From positions 1 to 34,998 of the forward strand of contig JAPKFC010000013.1 in the NCBI GenBank assembly GCA_028821785.1: a stretch of 34,998 bases of DNA, given 5' to 3'. Below are positions 1 through 10,100 of this stretch, piece by piece. This stretch comes from Candidatus Poseidoniaceae archaeon. GTDB lineage: Archaea > Thermoplasmatota > Poseidoniia > Poseidoniales > Poseidoniaceae. The position numbers and the translations under genes were made by a program. Positions within the stretch are counted from its first letter, which is position 1. Every line of letters starts with the position of its first letter. The notes beneath the pieces were generated by a model. That model ran no database searches. It had not been told where the DNA came from and saw only the letters and a program-made list of their open reading frames with translations.

Positions 1-725
1 TGAAGATCCCATGTAAGTCCTCCATTTAGAGAACGGGAACATTGAGGTCCTGCAGCAGAACTGCCGGTATTAATACAGAAAACAAATATTGTATCATACA
101 TCGCATTACCGTCAACATCTGGCATTGAAGCAATAGATTGGTGATCTTGTGGAGTATAGTATCCCTCTGCAGTGAATGGAATAGACCACGATTGTCCGTC
201 ATCATCCGAATATTCAACGAACATAGCGGTCAGAGCATGCATATCGAATTTTACAATTCGGTCAGTCCATTTATCGACATAGATGTAAGGGTCATTGGAT
301 GAAGGGACCATCCCGATATCAGGGAATACTGGATTAAATGGACCCATATTTGTCCATGATTGACCTTGGTCCATCGATGTATAGATCATGCTTCCTCTAC
401 CGGCTCCACCAAAAGATGCGAAATGGATTCCACCGGTTGATGTAACTCCAATTGTAGGTTCAAAAGTAGTATCGCCTATTCCGTAATAAGTTCCACTAAC
501 AGGGTATGGAGTTGAGTTTCCAGTTAGGTTGTCATATCCGATTGTATCATTACTAGCATTTACTGCACCAGGGTAATGATACCATGATGTAGATGTGAAT
601 AATCCATCCAAAGGAGTAGTAACTTCCACTACTTGTTCAACTTCATCATTTCCAAAACATCCAGATAATGTAGCACTCATCATAAGGAGAGCAAACAAAA
701 TTGCTGGTGATTGACGTAGTCCCAT
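1..725 (-). CDS. Secreted BNR/Asp-box (sialidase-like) repeat lipoprotein; C-terminus lies outside the window
   Basis: Manual translation from ATG at 725: MGLRQSPAILFALLMMSATLSGCFGNDEVEQ... (signal peptide with LSGC lipobox); Asp-box motifs SMDQGQSW and SRSLNGGLTW; frame open to the window edge. Confidence 0.8.
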   Translation of the reverse strand, partial: MGLRQSPAILFALLMMSATLSGCFGNDEVEQVVEVTTPLDGLFTSTSWYHYPGAVNASNDTIGYDNLTGNSTPYPVSGTYYGIGDTTFEPTIGVTSTGGIHFASFGGAGRGSMIYTSMDQGQSWTNMGPFNPVFPDIGMVPSSNDPYIYVDKWTDRIVKFDMHALTAMFVEYSDDDGQSWSIPFTAEGYYTPQDHQSIASMPDVDGNAMYDTIFVFCINTGSSAAGPQCSRSLNGGLTWDL

Positions 726-937
726 AATGTTGCGGGGAGGACAATTGCACATGATACTAACGGATAGATGGAATAAATTCGCTTGCCGTGGCGATTGCTA
801 TCGCCTATATGATGTAGGGGAGAGTTCAAAGAGGGGAGACGATTTGTCTAAAACACGGACTTAACCACTGTTATTGAAAATGCGAAGATTGCATAACATT
901 CAAACACCATTGGCATTAATTGTAAAATCGGAGGGAT

Positions 938-2335
938 TTGATGTTCTTGATAATCGGCTCGGGAAACCTCGCAATACGGTTGGCTACTTGGTGCCAGAGT
1001 AGCAGAAGTTGCATCATCGTTGGTTTGAGTGAAAAGTTGCCAGTTCAGCAACAAGATGAACTTGAAAATGTTGAAGTTATGGCATTGCCGCATGCTGTTT
1101 CACTGAATTCACTACCACTTGGTGATAGGAATCCAACAGCAGTACTATTACTCGACCCAAGTGCTTTGGATGATTCAGATCCTATTCAAGCACTGAATAC
1201 AATGTGGCCAAATGTTCCAATCTTGACCACATTACCGCTTCAAGGGGATGGAATTGATTTAGTTAGTATCGATGATGTTTCATTTGCAGCAATCCAAGAT
1301 AGAATTCGAGCATGGGACCGAAACGATGGTTCAACTGTAGTGCAGCATTATCTTTCAAGCGTTCCTAGTGGCTCTAAGGTTGCAATCTTTTGCCACGATA
1401 ACCCTGACCCCGATGCGCTTGCTGCTGGGCTTGCAATCCATGAATTTGTCAATACTATGGATCTTGATGCTAAATTATACCACGGTGGATTGATTGAACA
1501 CCAACAAAACAGGGCGATGGTTCACCTGCTTGACATTCCAGTACGCCGCTTAATTCTAGATTGGGAGGTGGCGGATGTTCTTAGGGAGAGTGATGTAATT
1601 ATCACTGTTGATTTCCATAGACCTGGTGCGAATAACATCCTACCAGAGGATTGTGTGCCTCATATCATTATTGATCACCATAGTGTTGAAACTAGTGTCG
1701 CTGCCGACATCACAATGGTTCGTCCTGAGTTTTCTGCAACATCCTCAATGGTTGCTAGTTTGTTGATGAGTATCAATTTCCCAATGAATGCTAGAGTTGC
1801 AACCGCATTAGCATTTGGAATAAGAACCGACACTTTGGGTTTCACAAGAGACTTCAATGCGGTTGATATTAGAGCCTTATCATGGTTGAATGCATGGGTG
1901 GATTCAGACTTACTTCGTTCTATAGAAGCACCACCTCGCTCGCAACAAACTCTTGAATCATTCAGTGAAGGGCTCAATAATAGGGTTCTAGTTGGTAAGA
2001 CGCTATTAGCACCGATTAGTCAAATGCCAAATCGCGATGCATTAGCTCAAATAGCCGATTTCTTACTTCCGACTGCAGATGTTGACAATGTCATCGTCTT
2101 CGGTCCAAGACGCGGCAGAATCATTCTTTCAGCAAGAACTAGCAATCCTGACATTCACATCGGTCGTTTATTGGCGGAAAGATGGCCTGATGGACTGGCA
2201 GGAGGGCACAAAGCCCTAGCAGGTGGGCAAATTCCATTCGAAGTGCTATTGGATGAAGTAGTAGATGATGTAGATCAAGCAAGCGATGATGCATTGAAAG
2301 CTATGGCAATAGAACTTGAAAAAGTATTCAATTGA
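938..2335 (+). CDS. DHH/DHHA1 family phosphoesterase with N-terminal TrkA-N-like Rossmann domain
   Basis: N-term FLIIGSGNLAIRLATW; DHH motifs CHDNPDPDALAAG, ITVDFH, IIIDHH; DHHA1 motif GGHKALAGG. Confidence 0.85.
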   Translation: MMFLIIGSGNLAIRLATWCQSSRSCIIVGLSEKLPVQQQDELENVEVMALPHAVSLNSLPLGDRNPTAVLLLDPSALDDSDPIQALNTMWPNVPILTTLPLQGDGIDLVSIDDVSFAAIQDRIRAWDRNDGSTVVQHYLSSVPSGSKVAIFCHDNPDPDALAAGLAIHEFVNTMDLDAKLYHGGLIEHQQNRAMVHLLDIPVRRLILDWEVADVLRESDVIITVDFHRPGANNILPEDCVPHIIIDHHSVETSVAADITMVRPEFSATSSMVASLLMSINFPMNARVATALAFGIRTDTLGFTRDFNAVDIRALSWLNAWVDSDLLRSIEAPPRSQQTLESFSEGLNNRVLVGKTLLAPISQMPNRDALAQIADFLLPTADVDNVIVFGPRRGRIILSARTSNPDIHIGRLLAERWPDGLAGGHKALAGGQIPFEVLLDEVVDDVDQASDDALKAMAIELEKVFN

Positions 2336-2349
2336 ATCGGAGGGATTGA

Positions 2350-3513
2350 ATGACTACCTCGCCATTTATTGATATTAATCCTAACTTACGCATTCTAGGA
2401 ACTGCTCACGTTGCTACAGCAAGTGTGGAAGCAGTAAGGCATCATATTGCAGAATATCAGCCTGATATAGTCGCTGTGGAATTATGTAAATCAAGACATG
2501 ATGCTTTGACCAGTGACCGTAGATTAGACAAAGAAGGGTTGCTCAAAGTCGTCAAAGAAGGTAAGGCTCCTCTAGTCCTAATCCAGTCATTATTGGCTGC
2601 AGAGCAGAGAAAACTTGGTTTGGACGAAGGCCAGCAACCTGGTGCGGAATTAATCACTGCAGTCGAAGAAGCAAAAGCAGCCGGCTTAGAAGTTGCATTA
2701 GTTGACAGAGATATCCAAGTGACATTGCGAAGAGCATGGAAGAATATGCGATTCATAGAAAAGTTTAGAGTTCTAAAATCATTATTGGCTCAAGAAGATG
2801 CAGAAGAAGAAGTACTTGATGTCAACACACTTCTTGACGATAGTGATTTGTTATCTTCATTGATGGAGGAGTTAAGAGGATTTTCTCCAGGTGCTGGTAA
2901 AGTCTTAATCGATGAAAGAGATGAATATTTAGCAACAAAACTTTCTGCTCTAAATTCAGACAAGAAGGTTTTGGCAGTAGTCGGTGCAGGTCATCTAGCG
3001 GGTATTAAGGAGTACTTAGTTGAGGATAAATGTGATATTAAGCGTGTAGAAGAATTACAAAGTCTTCCACGAAAAACAGTCGCTATGAAAGTAATGCCTT
3101 GGGCGATACCAATGCTGGTAATGGGATTGATGGCCTATTATTTGTCCACAGGTAGCGATATTGACTTGGTTCAATTTTTCACAGTTTGGACTGCAGCGAA
3201 CGCTATTTTTGCCGCTATTGGATGCATTATTGCAAGAGGTCATCCATTGGCGATACTAACAGCAGCACTCGCCTCTCCAATCACCTCATTGAATCCGACA
3301 CTAGCAGCGGGTTGGTTTGCAGGATATGTACAATTGAAAATTGCAGAACCTAGTGCAGAAGATTTAGCAGATTTCCTGAAATTAGAACGGCTTGGAATGT
3401 TTTGGTCAAATAAAGCTGGTAGAGTTTTGATGGTCACAGCAATGACCAATCTTGGTAGTATGGCCGGTGCATGGGTGGCTGCAGCAGGATTGCTCGGTGG
3501 ATTCGGATTATAA
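2350..3513 (+). CDS. TraB/PrgY (GumN-like) family membrane protein
   Basis: LRILGTAHVATASVEAVRHHIAEYQPDIVAVELCKSRHDAL; AVVGAGHLAGI; C-terminal TM segments; GGAGGG upstream of the ATG. Confidence 0.85.
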   Translation: MTTSPFIDINPNLRILGTAHVATASVEAVRHHIAEYQPDIVAVELCKSRHDALTSDRRLDKEGLLKVVKEGKAPLVLIQSLLAAEQRKLGLDEGQQPGAELITAVEEAKAAGLEVALVDRDIQVTLRRAWKNMRFIEKFRVLKSLLAQEDAEEEVLDVNTLLDDSDLLSSLMEELRGFSPGAGKVLIDERDEYLATKLSALNSDKKVLAVVGAGHLAGIKEYLVEDKCDIKRVEELQSLPRKTVAMKVMPWAIPMLVMGLMAYYLSTGSDIDLVQFFTVWTAANAIFAAIGCIIARGHPLAILTAALASPITSLNPTLAAGWFAGYVQLKIAEPSAEDLADFLKLERLGMFWSNKAGRVLMVTAMTNLGSMAGAWVAAAGLLGGFGL

Positions 3514-3514
3514 C

Positions 3515-4378
3515 TCACAAATTATTGAGAACTTTGAGTAAGTCAATGTGCTCCTCAACATCATGAACACGTAGAATATCTATGCCCTCATTATGGGCAA
3601 AGGCGGCAACTGCAAGAGTTCCAGACAATCGATCATCTGTATTTGTTTTACCAGTTAATTGAGATATTATTGATTTTCTTGAAACTCCCCATAGAATGGA
3701 ATAATTGTTATTTGCGCGAAACATTTCATGGTTTTGAAGTAATTCCACATTATGTTGTAGAGTTTTTCCAAAGCCTATACCTGGGTCCAAACAGATCAAT
3801 TGTTCAGGATGTCCAGCCATAACCAATGCATTTGCAATTTCTTTCAAGTTTTCTGAAACTTCTTGGCTACAGTTTTCGTAGGTTGGGTTTGCTTGCATGT
3901 TATTTGGTTCACCTTGCATATGCATAATGCAAACAGCACAACCGCTGTCAAGTACAACTTCAACCATTTCAGAGTCGCGTAGCCCAGATACATCATTTAT
4001 CATATCGGCTCCTACTGCAATCGCTTGCCTTGCGACTTCGGCTTTTCTTGTATCAATCGAAATCAATCCGTCTTGATTTGCTTGCCTTAGTCCATTGATG
4101 ACAGGAATTACTCTGTCAAGTTCTTCTTGTAGTGAAACAGTTTCAGCATTTGGCCTTGTTGATTCACCACCGACGTCAACCCAAGTTGCACCCTGATTCC
4201 ACATCTTCAATCCATTTTCAATCGCGCAATCTAGACTGTCTTGTCTTGAGGCTGGATGGAATGAATCGGGAGTGATATTGAGAATCCCCATTATTATGCA
4301 GGAATCTTCATCATTCCTGCGTAAAGCCGCAGAAACGACCTCTCGGCGGGAATCATTGGGTCTAGAGTCACGCCTCAT
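3515..4378 (-). CDS. folP: Dihydropteroate synthase
   Basis: MGILNITPDSF, DVGGESTRP, ISIDTRKAEVA, INDVSG, LDPGIGFGKT. Likely start ATG at 4378 (or 4291); the longer 436-aa ORF runs antisense through the neighbouring + gene. Confidence 0.9.
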   Translation of the reverse strand: MRRDSRPNDSRREVVSAALRRNDEDSCIIMGILNITPDSFHPASRQDSLDCAIENGLKMWNQGATWVDVGGESTRPNAETVSLQEELDRVIPVINGLRQANQDGLISIDTRKAEVARQAIAVGADMINDVSGLRDSEMVEVVLDSGCAVCIMHMQGEPNNMQANPTYENCSQEVSENLKEIANALVMAGHPEQLICLDPGIGFGKTLQHNVELLQNHEMFRANNNYSILWGVSRKSIISQLTGKTNTDDRLSGTLAVAAFAHNEGIDILRVHDVEEHIDLLKVLNNL

Positions 4379-4430
4379 CGTCAAGGCCAGCGCGGCAGGT
4401 TTCATAAGATGTGACAGTGAAGCACTCCGT

Positions 4431-5090
4431 ATGTCCGAAGAGGCCGAAGTATTGGAATTTGAGGATGAAGCACCTATAATTCCCTCTCTTGAGGTAGATG
4501 ACCCCAGTGAATCCAATCTAGAATTAGCCAACCGTCTGATTGAAAGATTGAGTCCAGAAAACCGAGGTGCATTAAGAGAAATGATCTCTAAGAAAGGGTC
4601 ATTTGGAGGAGGATTAGTAACTCTAATGGTAGTATTTTGGTGGTTAGCAGTAGATTCTGTTGTAAGCGATAATTTAGATGTTGGACTTTCCAAGTTCTTT
4701 GGTTTTAATTTCTCAGAAGTTGCACTTATCGTTATTGGATTAGCCCTAATCTCTTCTATTCTCAAAGACTTTAGCAGAGAACTTGGGTTATTAGCACCTT
4801 CATTCATTTCCGGTGGCATGGTCATTTTCAGCGCACTCTATGTCGTTGAACCACTAATTAACGGATTATGGCCAAATGATTTTGACTTGAATGAAGGATT
4901 ATTTAGAACATTTAGATTAACTATTCTGTGGGTTGGTGTTACAATTGGAGCAAAATTATTAGTCGATTCAGCATTACTAATGTGGCTCAAACAATTCTGT
5001 GATGCCAAGGGAATTGATATTCAATCAAACAATCCAGAACCACCACAAGAGATAACTGAAGATACTGATGTATTAGAGGAATTCTTGTGA
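4431..5090 (+). CDS. Hypothetical membrane protein with several TM helices
   Basis: ATG at 4431 (MSEEAEVLEFEDEAP...); hydrophobic segments GGGLVTLMVVFWWLAV, EVALIVIGLALISSIL, GGMVIFSALYVVEPLI, FRLTILWVGVTIGAKLLV. Confidence 0.65.
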   Translation: MSEEAEVLEFEDEAPIIPSLEVDDPSESNLELANRLIERLSPENRGALREMISKKGSFGGGLVTLMVVFWWLAVDSVVSDNLDVGLSKFFGFNFSEVALIVIGLALISSILKDFSRELGLLAPSFISGGMVIFSALYVVEPLINGLWPNDFDLNEGLFRTFRLTILWVGVTIGAKLLVDSALLMWLKQFCDAKGIDIQSNNPEPPQEITEDTDVLEEFL

Positions 5091-5127
5091 CGGCATCCTC
5101 TTGAAGGACTGATTGTTGGCTTGCGGC

Positions 5128-5697
5128 ATGGCAGGTGAGAGACTTGATATTTTGCGCCTAGGTTATCGCAGAGGGCGTGACCCACGCATCACCACCCATC
5201 TTGCACTTGTTGGAAGAGCGCTTGGCGCTGATAGATTTCTACTAGCTGGTGATGATGATGAAAAGATGTTTGATAATGTTAAATCAGTCAATGCCCGTTT
5301 CGGTGGCGATATGCAGTGCGAGCATATCAAGAGTCCAATGAGTTGGCTTCGAAGATTTGTATCGGAAGATGCAGGCGATGGCGAGGCTGGAGTTGCGATC
5401 CACCTCACCATGTATGGTGAACCATTTAGAGAAGCGATTCCTCGAATTAGGAGAGATAGACCTGTAGCAATAATTGTTGGTGGTGCGAAAGTACCCGGGG
5501 ATGTCTACAAATTATCGCAATATAATGTCGCGGTTGGAAATCAACCACATTCGGAAGTAGCCGCTTTAGCCCTCTTTCTTGATGCGTGGTATGGAGAGGC
5601 TGCAAGCGAAAGAAATTTTGATGGTGCCCGCTTGATAATTGAACCATCGCCAGATGGTAAGAAAGTTATAGATTTAGAGCACCAAGAAGAAGAGTAA
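5128..5697 (+). CDS. trm56: tRNA (cytidine(56)-2'-O)-methyltransferase, aTrm56 family
   Basis: LDILRLGYRRGRDPRITTHLALVGRALGA; GVAIHLTMYGEP; IIVGGAKVPGDVY; NVAVGNQPHSEVAALA. ATG at 5128 preferred over TTG at 5113. Confidence 0.9.
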   Translation: MAGERLDILRLGYRRGRDPRITTHLALVGRALGADRFLLAGDDDEKMFDNVKSVNARFGGDMQCEHIKSPMSWLRRFVSEDAGDGEAGVAIHLTMYGEPFREAIPRIRRDRPVAIIVGGAKVPGDVYKLSQYNVAVGNQPHSEVAALALFLDAWYGEAASERNFDGARLIIEPSPDGKKVIDLEHQEEE

Positions 5698-5711
5698 GTA
5701 TATTCTTACTC
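5692..5711 (+). terminator. Perfect inverted repeat GAGTAAG-tatatt-CTTACTC spanning the trm56 stop codon; possible 3' hairpin
   Basis: 7-bp perfect arms, 6-nt loop; stop codon TAA (5695-5697) lies inside the 5' arm. Confidence 0.35.
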
Positions 5712-5818
5712 AGTGTGCTTATTGGTATTCTTGCTTTGTAATGATTCAATGCGTTTTGTTTGATAATCTATGCTTTTCATACCTAATGACTATGAGTCGC
5801 CGGTAACGACCAAAGTTG

Positions 5819-7126
5819 ATGTCGGGAGACGGTTCGCAGTACGGCAGTTTCTCCCCCGGCTCTAGATGCCGCGGAGTTGGCACCACTCCCACCTTTTTTG
5901 ATGCCGCAGATGGACTGGTTTCCGGCGAGGAATTACCACCTTCTGCAAGCGGTGAAGGAATTCTATTAACTGCGGATGGTGGCCGTTATGAGGGTTCTCT
6001 TTTCGGTGCAGAAAAACATGGTGAAGGCGAATTGGTATTTACAACTGGAATGATGGGATACCAAGAATCATTGACAGACCCATCATTCGCCGGACAAGTA
6101 CTAACCTTCACTTATCCATTGATTGGAAATTACGGCATTCATCAAGGAAAGTCTGAGTCATCTAGTGTCTGGCCACGTGGAATTGTGGTCCGTCATGCAA
6201 TGACCCAACCCGATCATCGCGATTCAATTGCAACTATTGGAGAATTGATGAGGTTGCATGAAGTTCCTGGAATTGAGGGCATTGATACGAGATCTATCAC
6301 TCGCAGAGTTAGGGAACTTGGTACTGTGTTGTGTGTATTTGGGCCTAAAGATGCAGAACAGCAACTCAATGCAAGATTGCAACAATTGACTTCACCAGAT
6401 TTGGAAGACCTCGTCGATGAAGTATCAATTAACTCACCTGTTATTCTCAATGAGGGTGCAGTTGATGCGTTAAACCGCCCATTGCCTCGTCTTGGAGCCT
6501 TAGATTGTGGAATCAAATATAATATTTTGAGAAACCTTTGCCGCCACTTTGAAGTTGTTTGGTGTCCACCTAATACTGATTTTGCTACTTTGAAAAACAA
6601 TTATCAAATCGATGCATTATTCTGTTCAAATGGACCAGGTGACCCTGCTCATGGTGGAATGGCAAATCACGCTAAGAATACACTGGCCGCTGCTGTAAAG
6701 GACCATATGCCGGTCATGGGGATTTGTTTAGGCCATCAACTAATGGGACTTGCTTCTGGTTTGCAGACCTACAAAATGCGATATGGGCACCGTGGTGCAA
6801 ATCAACCAGTGGTTGACTTAGCAGATGGCACTGTTTTAATCACCAGCCAAAATCATGGTTTTGCAGTTGCTGACCCCGAGTCTGGGATGTTAGCAGCTCA
6901 TCCAAGTGGAGCCTGTTCAGAGTTGGTTGAAAGCCAGCATGGAGCAGAGGTCAAAGTTCGCTATGTCAATGCTAATGACAGAACAGTTGAGGGATTGGAT
7001 ATCGTAGGCCACCCATCATTTACAGTTCAATTTCATCCCGAAGCATGCCCCGGTCCTAATGATGCTGCACCATTATTCCAACGCTTTAGAGAAATAGTTG
7101 ATTCTCATTTGGGAGGTGGATTGTAA
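5819..7126 (+). CDS. carA: Carbamoyl-phosphate synthase small (glutaminase) subunit
   Basis: GILLTADGGRYEGSLFG; MMGYQESLTDPSFAGQVLTFTYPLIGNYG; GICLGHQLMGLASG; HGFAV; QFHPEACPGP. Confidence 0.95.
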   Translation: MSGDGSQYGSFSPGSRCRGVGTTPTFFDAADGLVSGEELPPSASGEGILLTADGGRYEGSLFGAEKHGEGELVFTTGMMGYQESLTDPSFAGQVLTFTYPLIGNYGIHQGKSESSSVWPRGIVVRHAMTQPDHRDSIATIGELMRLHEVPGIEGIDTRSITRRVRELGTVLCVFGPKDAEQQLNARLQQLTSPDLEDLVDEVSINSPVILNEGAVDALNRPLPRLGALDCGIKYNILRNLCRHFEVVWCPPNTDFATLKNNYQIDALFCSNGPGDPAHGGMANHAKNTLAAAVKDHMPVMGICLGHQLMGLASGLQTYKMRYGHRGANQPVVDLADGTVLITSQNHGFAVADPESGMLAAHPSGACSELVESQHGAEVKVRYVNANDRTVEGLDIVGHPSFTVQFHPEACPGPNDAAPLFQRFREIVDSHLGGGL

Positions 7127-10100
7127 TGCCAAGGCGAGATGACATAGAAACGATTCTCGTTCTCGGTAGCGGTCCGATAAAAATTGGTCAGGCTGCAGAG
7201 TTTGACTTCTCGGGAAGTCAAGCAGTAAAGGCATTGCGAGAGGATGGCTATCGAGTCATTTTGGTGAATTCTAATCCAGCAACAATTCAAAATGATCCGG
7301 AGATGGCAGATGTAGTGTATATTGAACCGCTGCTGCCAGAAACAATAAAGAGAATTATGGAAATTGAGAAACCGTGTGCATTATTGGCAGGGATGGGTGG
7401 ACAAACCGCTCTAAATATTGCTAGTGAACTAGCACATAATGGTACTTTAGAAGAATTGGGTATTGAGTTGATTGGTTCTGATTTAGATGCAATTGATAAG
7501 GCGGAAGATAGACAATTATTCAACGATGTATGCGAGTCTATAGGTTTGCCATTGAGTGAGGCTATCGCCTGTACTACCATGGATGAGGTTATTGCAGCAG
7601 CAGAACAATTAGCATCTTGGCCTATTTTGATACGACCTGCATTTACCCTGGGTGGACTTGGTGGTGGAACTGCTTGGGATATGGGGCAATTAGTTGAAAT
7701 TGCTACGTTAGGACTTAGAAATTCAAGAATAAGCCAAGTTCTTATCGAGGAATCAATTCTCGGGTGGCAAGAATTGGAATATGAGGTCATGAGAGATGAT
7801 GCGGACAATGCAATCATCGTTTGCACAATGGAAAACATTGACCCGATGGGAGTTCATACGGGAGAATCAACTGTCGTTGCACCACTTCAATCATTCAGCG
7901 ATGCAGACCACCAAATATTACGAGATCAAGCACTTAGATTAATTCGGGCATTGAATATCAAGGGTGGTTGTAATGTTCAATTTGCTTTCAACCAATCAAC
8001 TGGTGAAATTAGAGTAATTGAAGTCAATCCTCGTGTTTCACGTTCTTCAGCACTTGCCAGTAAAGCCACTGGATATCCAATTGCTCGCATGGGTGCGAAG
8101 ATTGCAGTAGGCTATACTCTTGATGAATTACCAAATCCAATTACTGGAGAGGGAACGACTGCTGCCTTTGAACCAACTCTAGATTATTGCGTTGTCAAAA
8201 TACCGCGTTGGCCATTTGACAAATTCCGAACTGCGGATAGAACTCTAGGTACAAGCATGAAATCTACTGGCGAAGTAATGGCAATAGGGCGTAACTTTGA
8301 GGAGGCTTTCCTCAAGGCTTGGGCCAGCCTTGAGCAAGGTTATGCGTATCCAAGGCCTCTGACAAGAGCGGATGAATCAGAGGGTGAAGGCATGGCTACA
8401 AGGGCTTTGGAGACACTTCCTGATAGCCTTCTTGTAGAATGGTGCAGAGTTGCAACAGATCGTAGAATGGGTGCTTTAATTGAAGCCTTTAGGCGTGGCT
8501 GGAGCGTAGAGAAAGTTCATGAGATTACTAGGATTACTAGATGGTTCCTTTATCGTTTCGAGAATATTGCTCAAATGGAAGCAGAAATATCCGCAACAGA
8601 ATCATTACCAAGTCAATTAGAATATAATCAAATCAGGCACTGGAAGAGTCACGGATTCAGTGATGCACACATCGCTGATGCACTGGCCAAATTCCCTGCA
8701 TTAGGTCCAAAATCATTGCAAAGTGGCCACAATGAGCAGGCGGTAATGCTGCGCCGTCACGAACTAGAACTACATCCAAAATACAGGATGGTAGATTCTT
8801 GCGCAGCCGAATTTGCTGCCAAGACTCCTTATTATTATTCAACATATGAAATTAATGACGATTTGGGAATAGATAAATTGCCAGATTTGGAAAATAGAAC
8901 AAAGCAGCGATTGGTTGCAATAGGTTCAGGGCCGATTAGAATTGGACAAGGTATTGAATTTGATTATGGTTGCGTACACGCAGTTAAGGCGATACGCGAA
9001 GCAGGTCACGATGCAATATTGATAAATAATAATCCTGAAACAGTATCTACTGATTTTGATACCTCTGACCGATTATACTTTGAGCCTTTAACATTAGAAT
9101 ATGTATCTGAAATCTTGTTACGTGAGAATGCACATGGAATCTTGTTGCAGTTTGGAGGACAAACTGCAATTAATTTGGCAGAACCATTGCAACAAAGAAT
9201 GCCACATCTGGAAACACTAGGGCTAGAATTGAGTATAATGGGCACTTCGTGTGATGCTATTGATGAAGCAAGTGATAGAGATCGATTTGAGAAGTTTGCC
9301 AAGCGTAATGGAATACGCATGCCACGTGGTCAAACCGGAACTACAGCTGATGATGTACGCGAGGCGATTAAGAACATTGGTTTCCCAGTATTGATTCGAC
9401 CATCTTATGTTCTTGGTGGGAGAGGAATGGAGATACTTTCAAACGATAAGCAAGTTAATGCTTACTTAGAAGAGGCTTACTTGGCTCCAGACAAACCATT
9501 GCTAATCGATGAGTATCTTGGACATGCTACTGAACTTGATGTTGATGCTGCTGCTGATGGTGAACAAGTATTGGTGGGCGCGATAATGGAGCACCTGGAA
9601 CAAGCTGGAATACATTCAGGAGATTCAACTTGTTTCATCCCAACACAGAACATTTCACCAGAGATGCTGAAAAGAGTCGATGAGCAAACAAGAATTATCG
9701 GTTTGAAACTAAAGATAAAAGGTTGCTATAATATTCAATTTGCAATTCAAGGCGATAACTTATACTGTTTAGAAGTGAATCCACGTTCATCTAGAACTGT
9801 TCCATTCGTTGCTAAATCAACTGGTTTACCAATGGCAAGAATCGCTGCAAGAATCACAATCGGTATTCCGTTATCACAACAGGAAATACCTCGTCGCACA
9901 ACAGGTCATGTTTGTGTTAAGGCACCAGTTTTCCCGTTCATTAAGTTAAGGGGGTTAGACCCAGCACCTGGTCCTGAGATGAAATCAACCGGAGAGGTAT
10001 TTGGTTCGGATACCAGGGCTGACCTGGCATATCTCAAGGCCCGCTTGGCAACTGAAATTCCAGTTGCTACAGAGGGTGGTGCTTATCTTACAGTAAGGGA

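Noticed and set aside
4378-4825. N-terminal extension of the folP ORF (436 aa)
   Set aside because: Ser/Asn-rich antisense of the + strand membrane protein; DHPS homology begins only near 4291.
6214-6600. 128-aa minus-strand ORF inside carA
   Set aside because: Antisense shadow ORF within conserved carA.
7287-7838. 183-aa minus-strand ORF inside carB
   Set aside because: Antisense to the well-supported carB; low-complexity composition with no recognisable domain.
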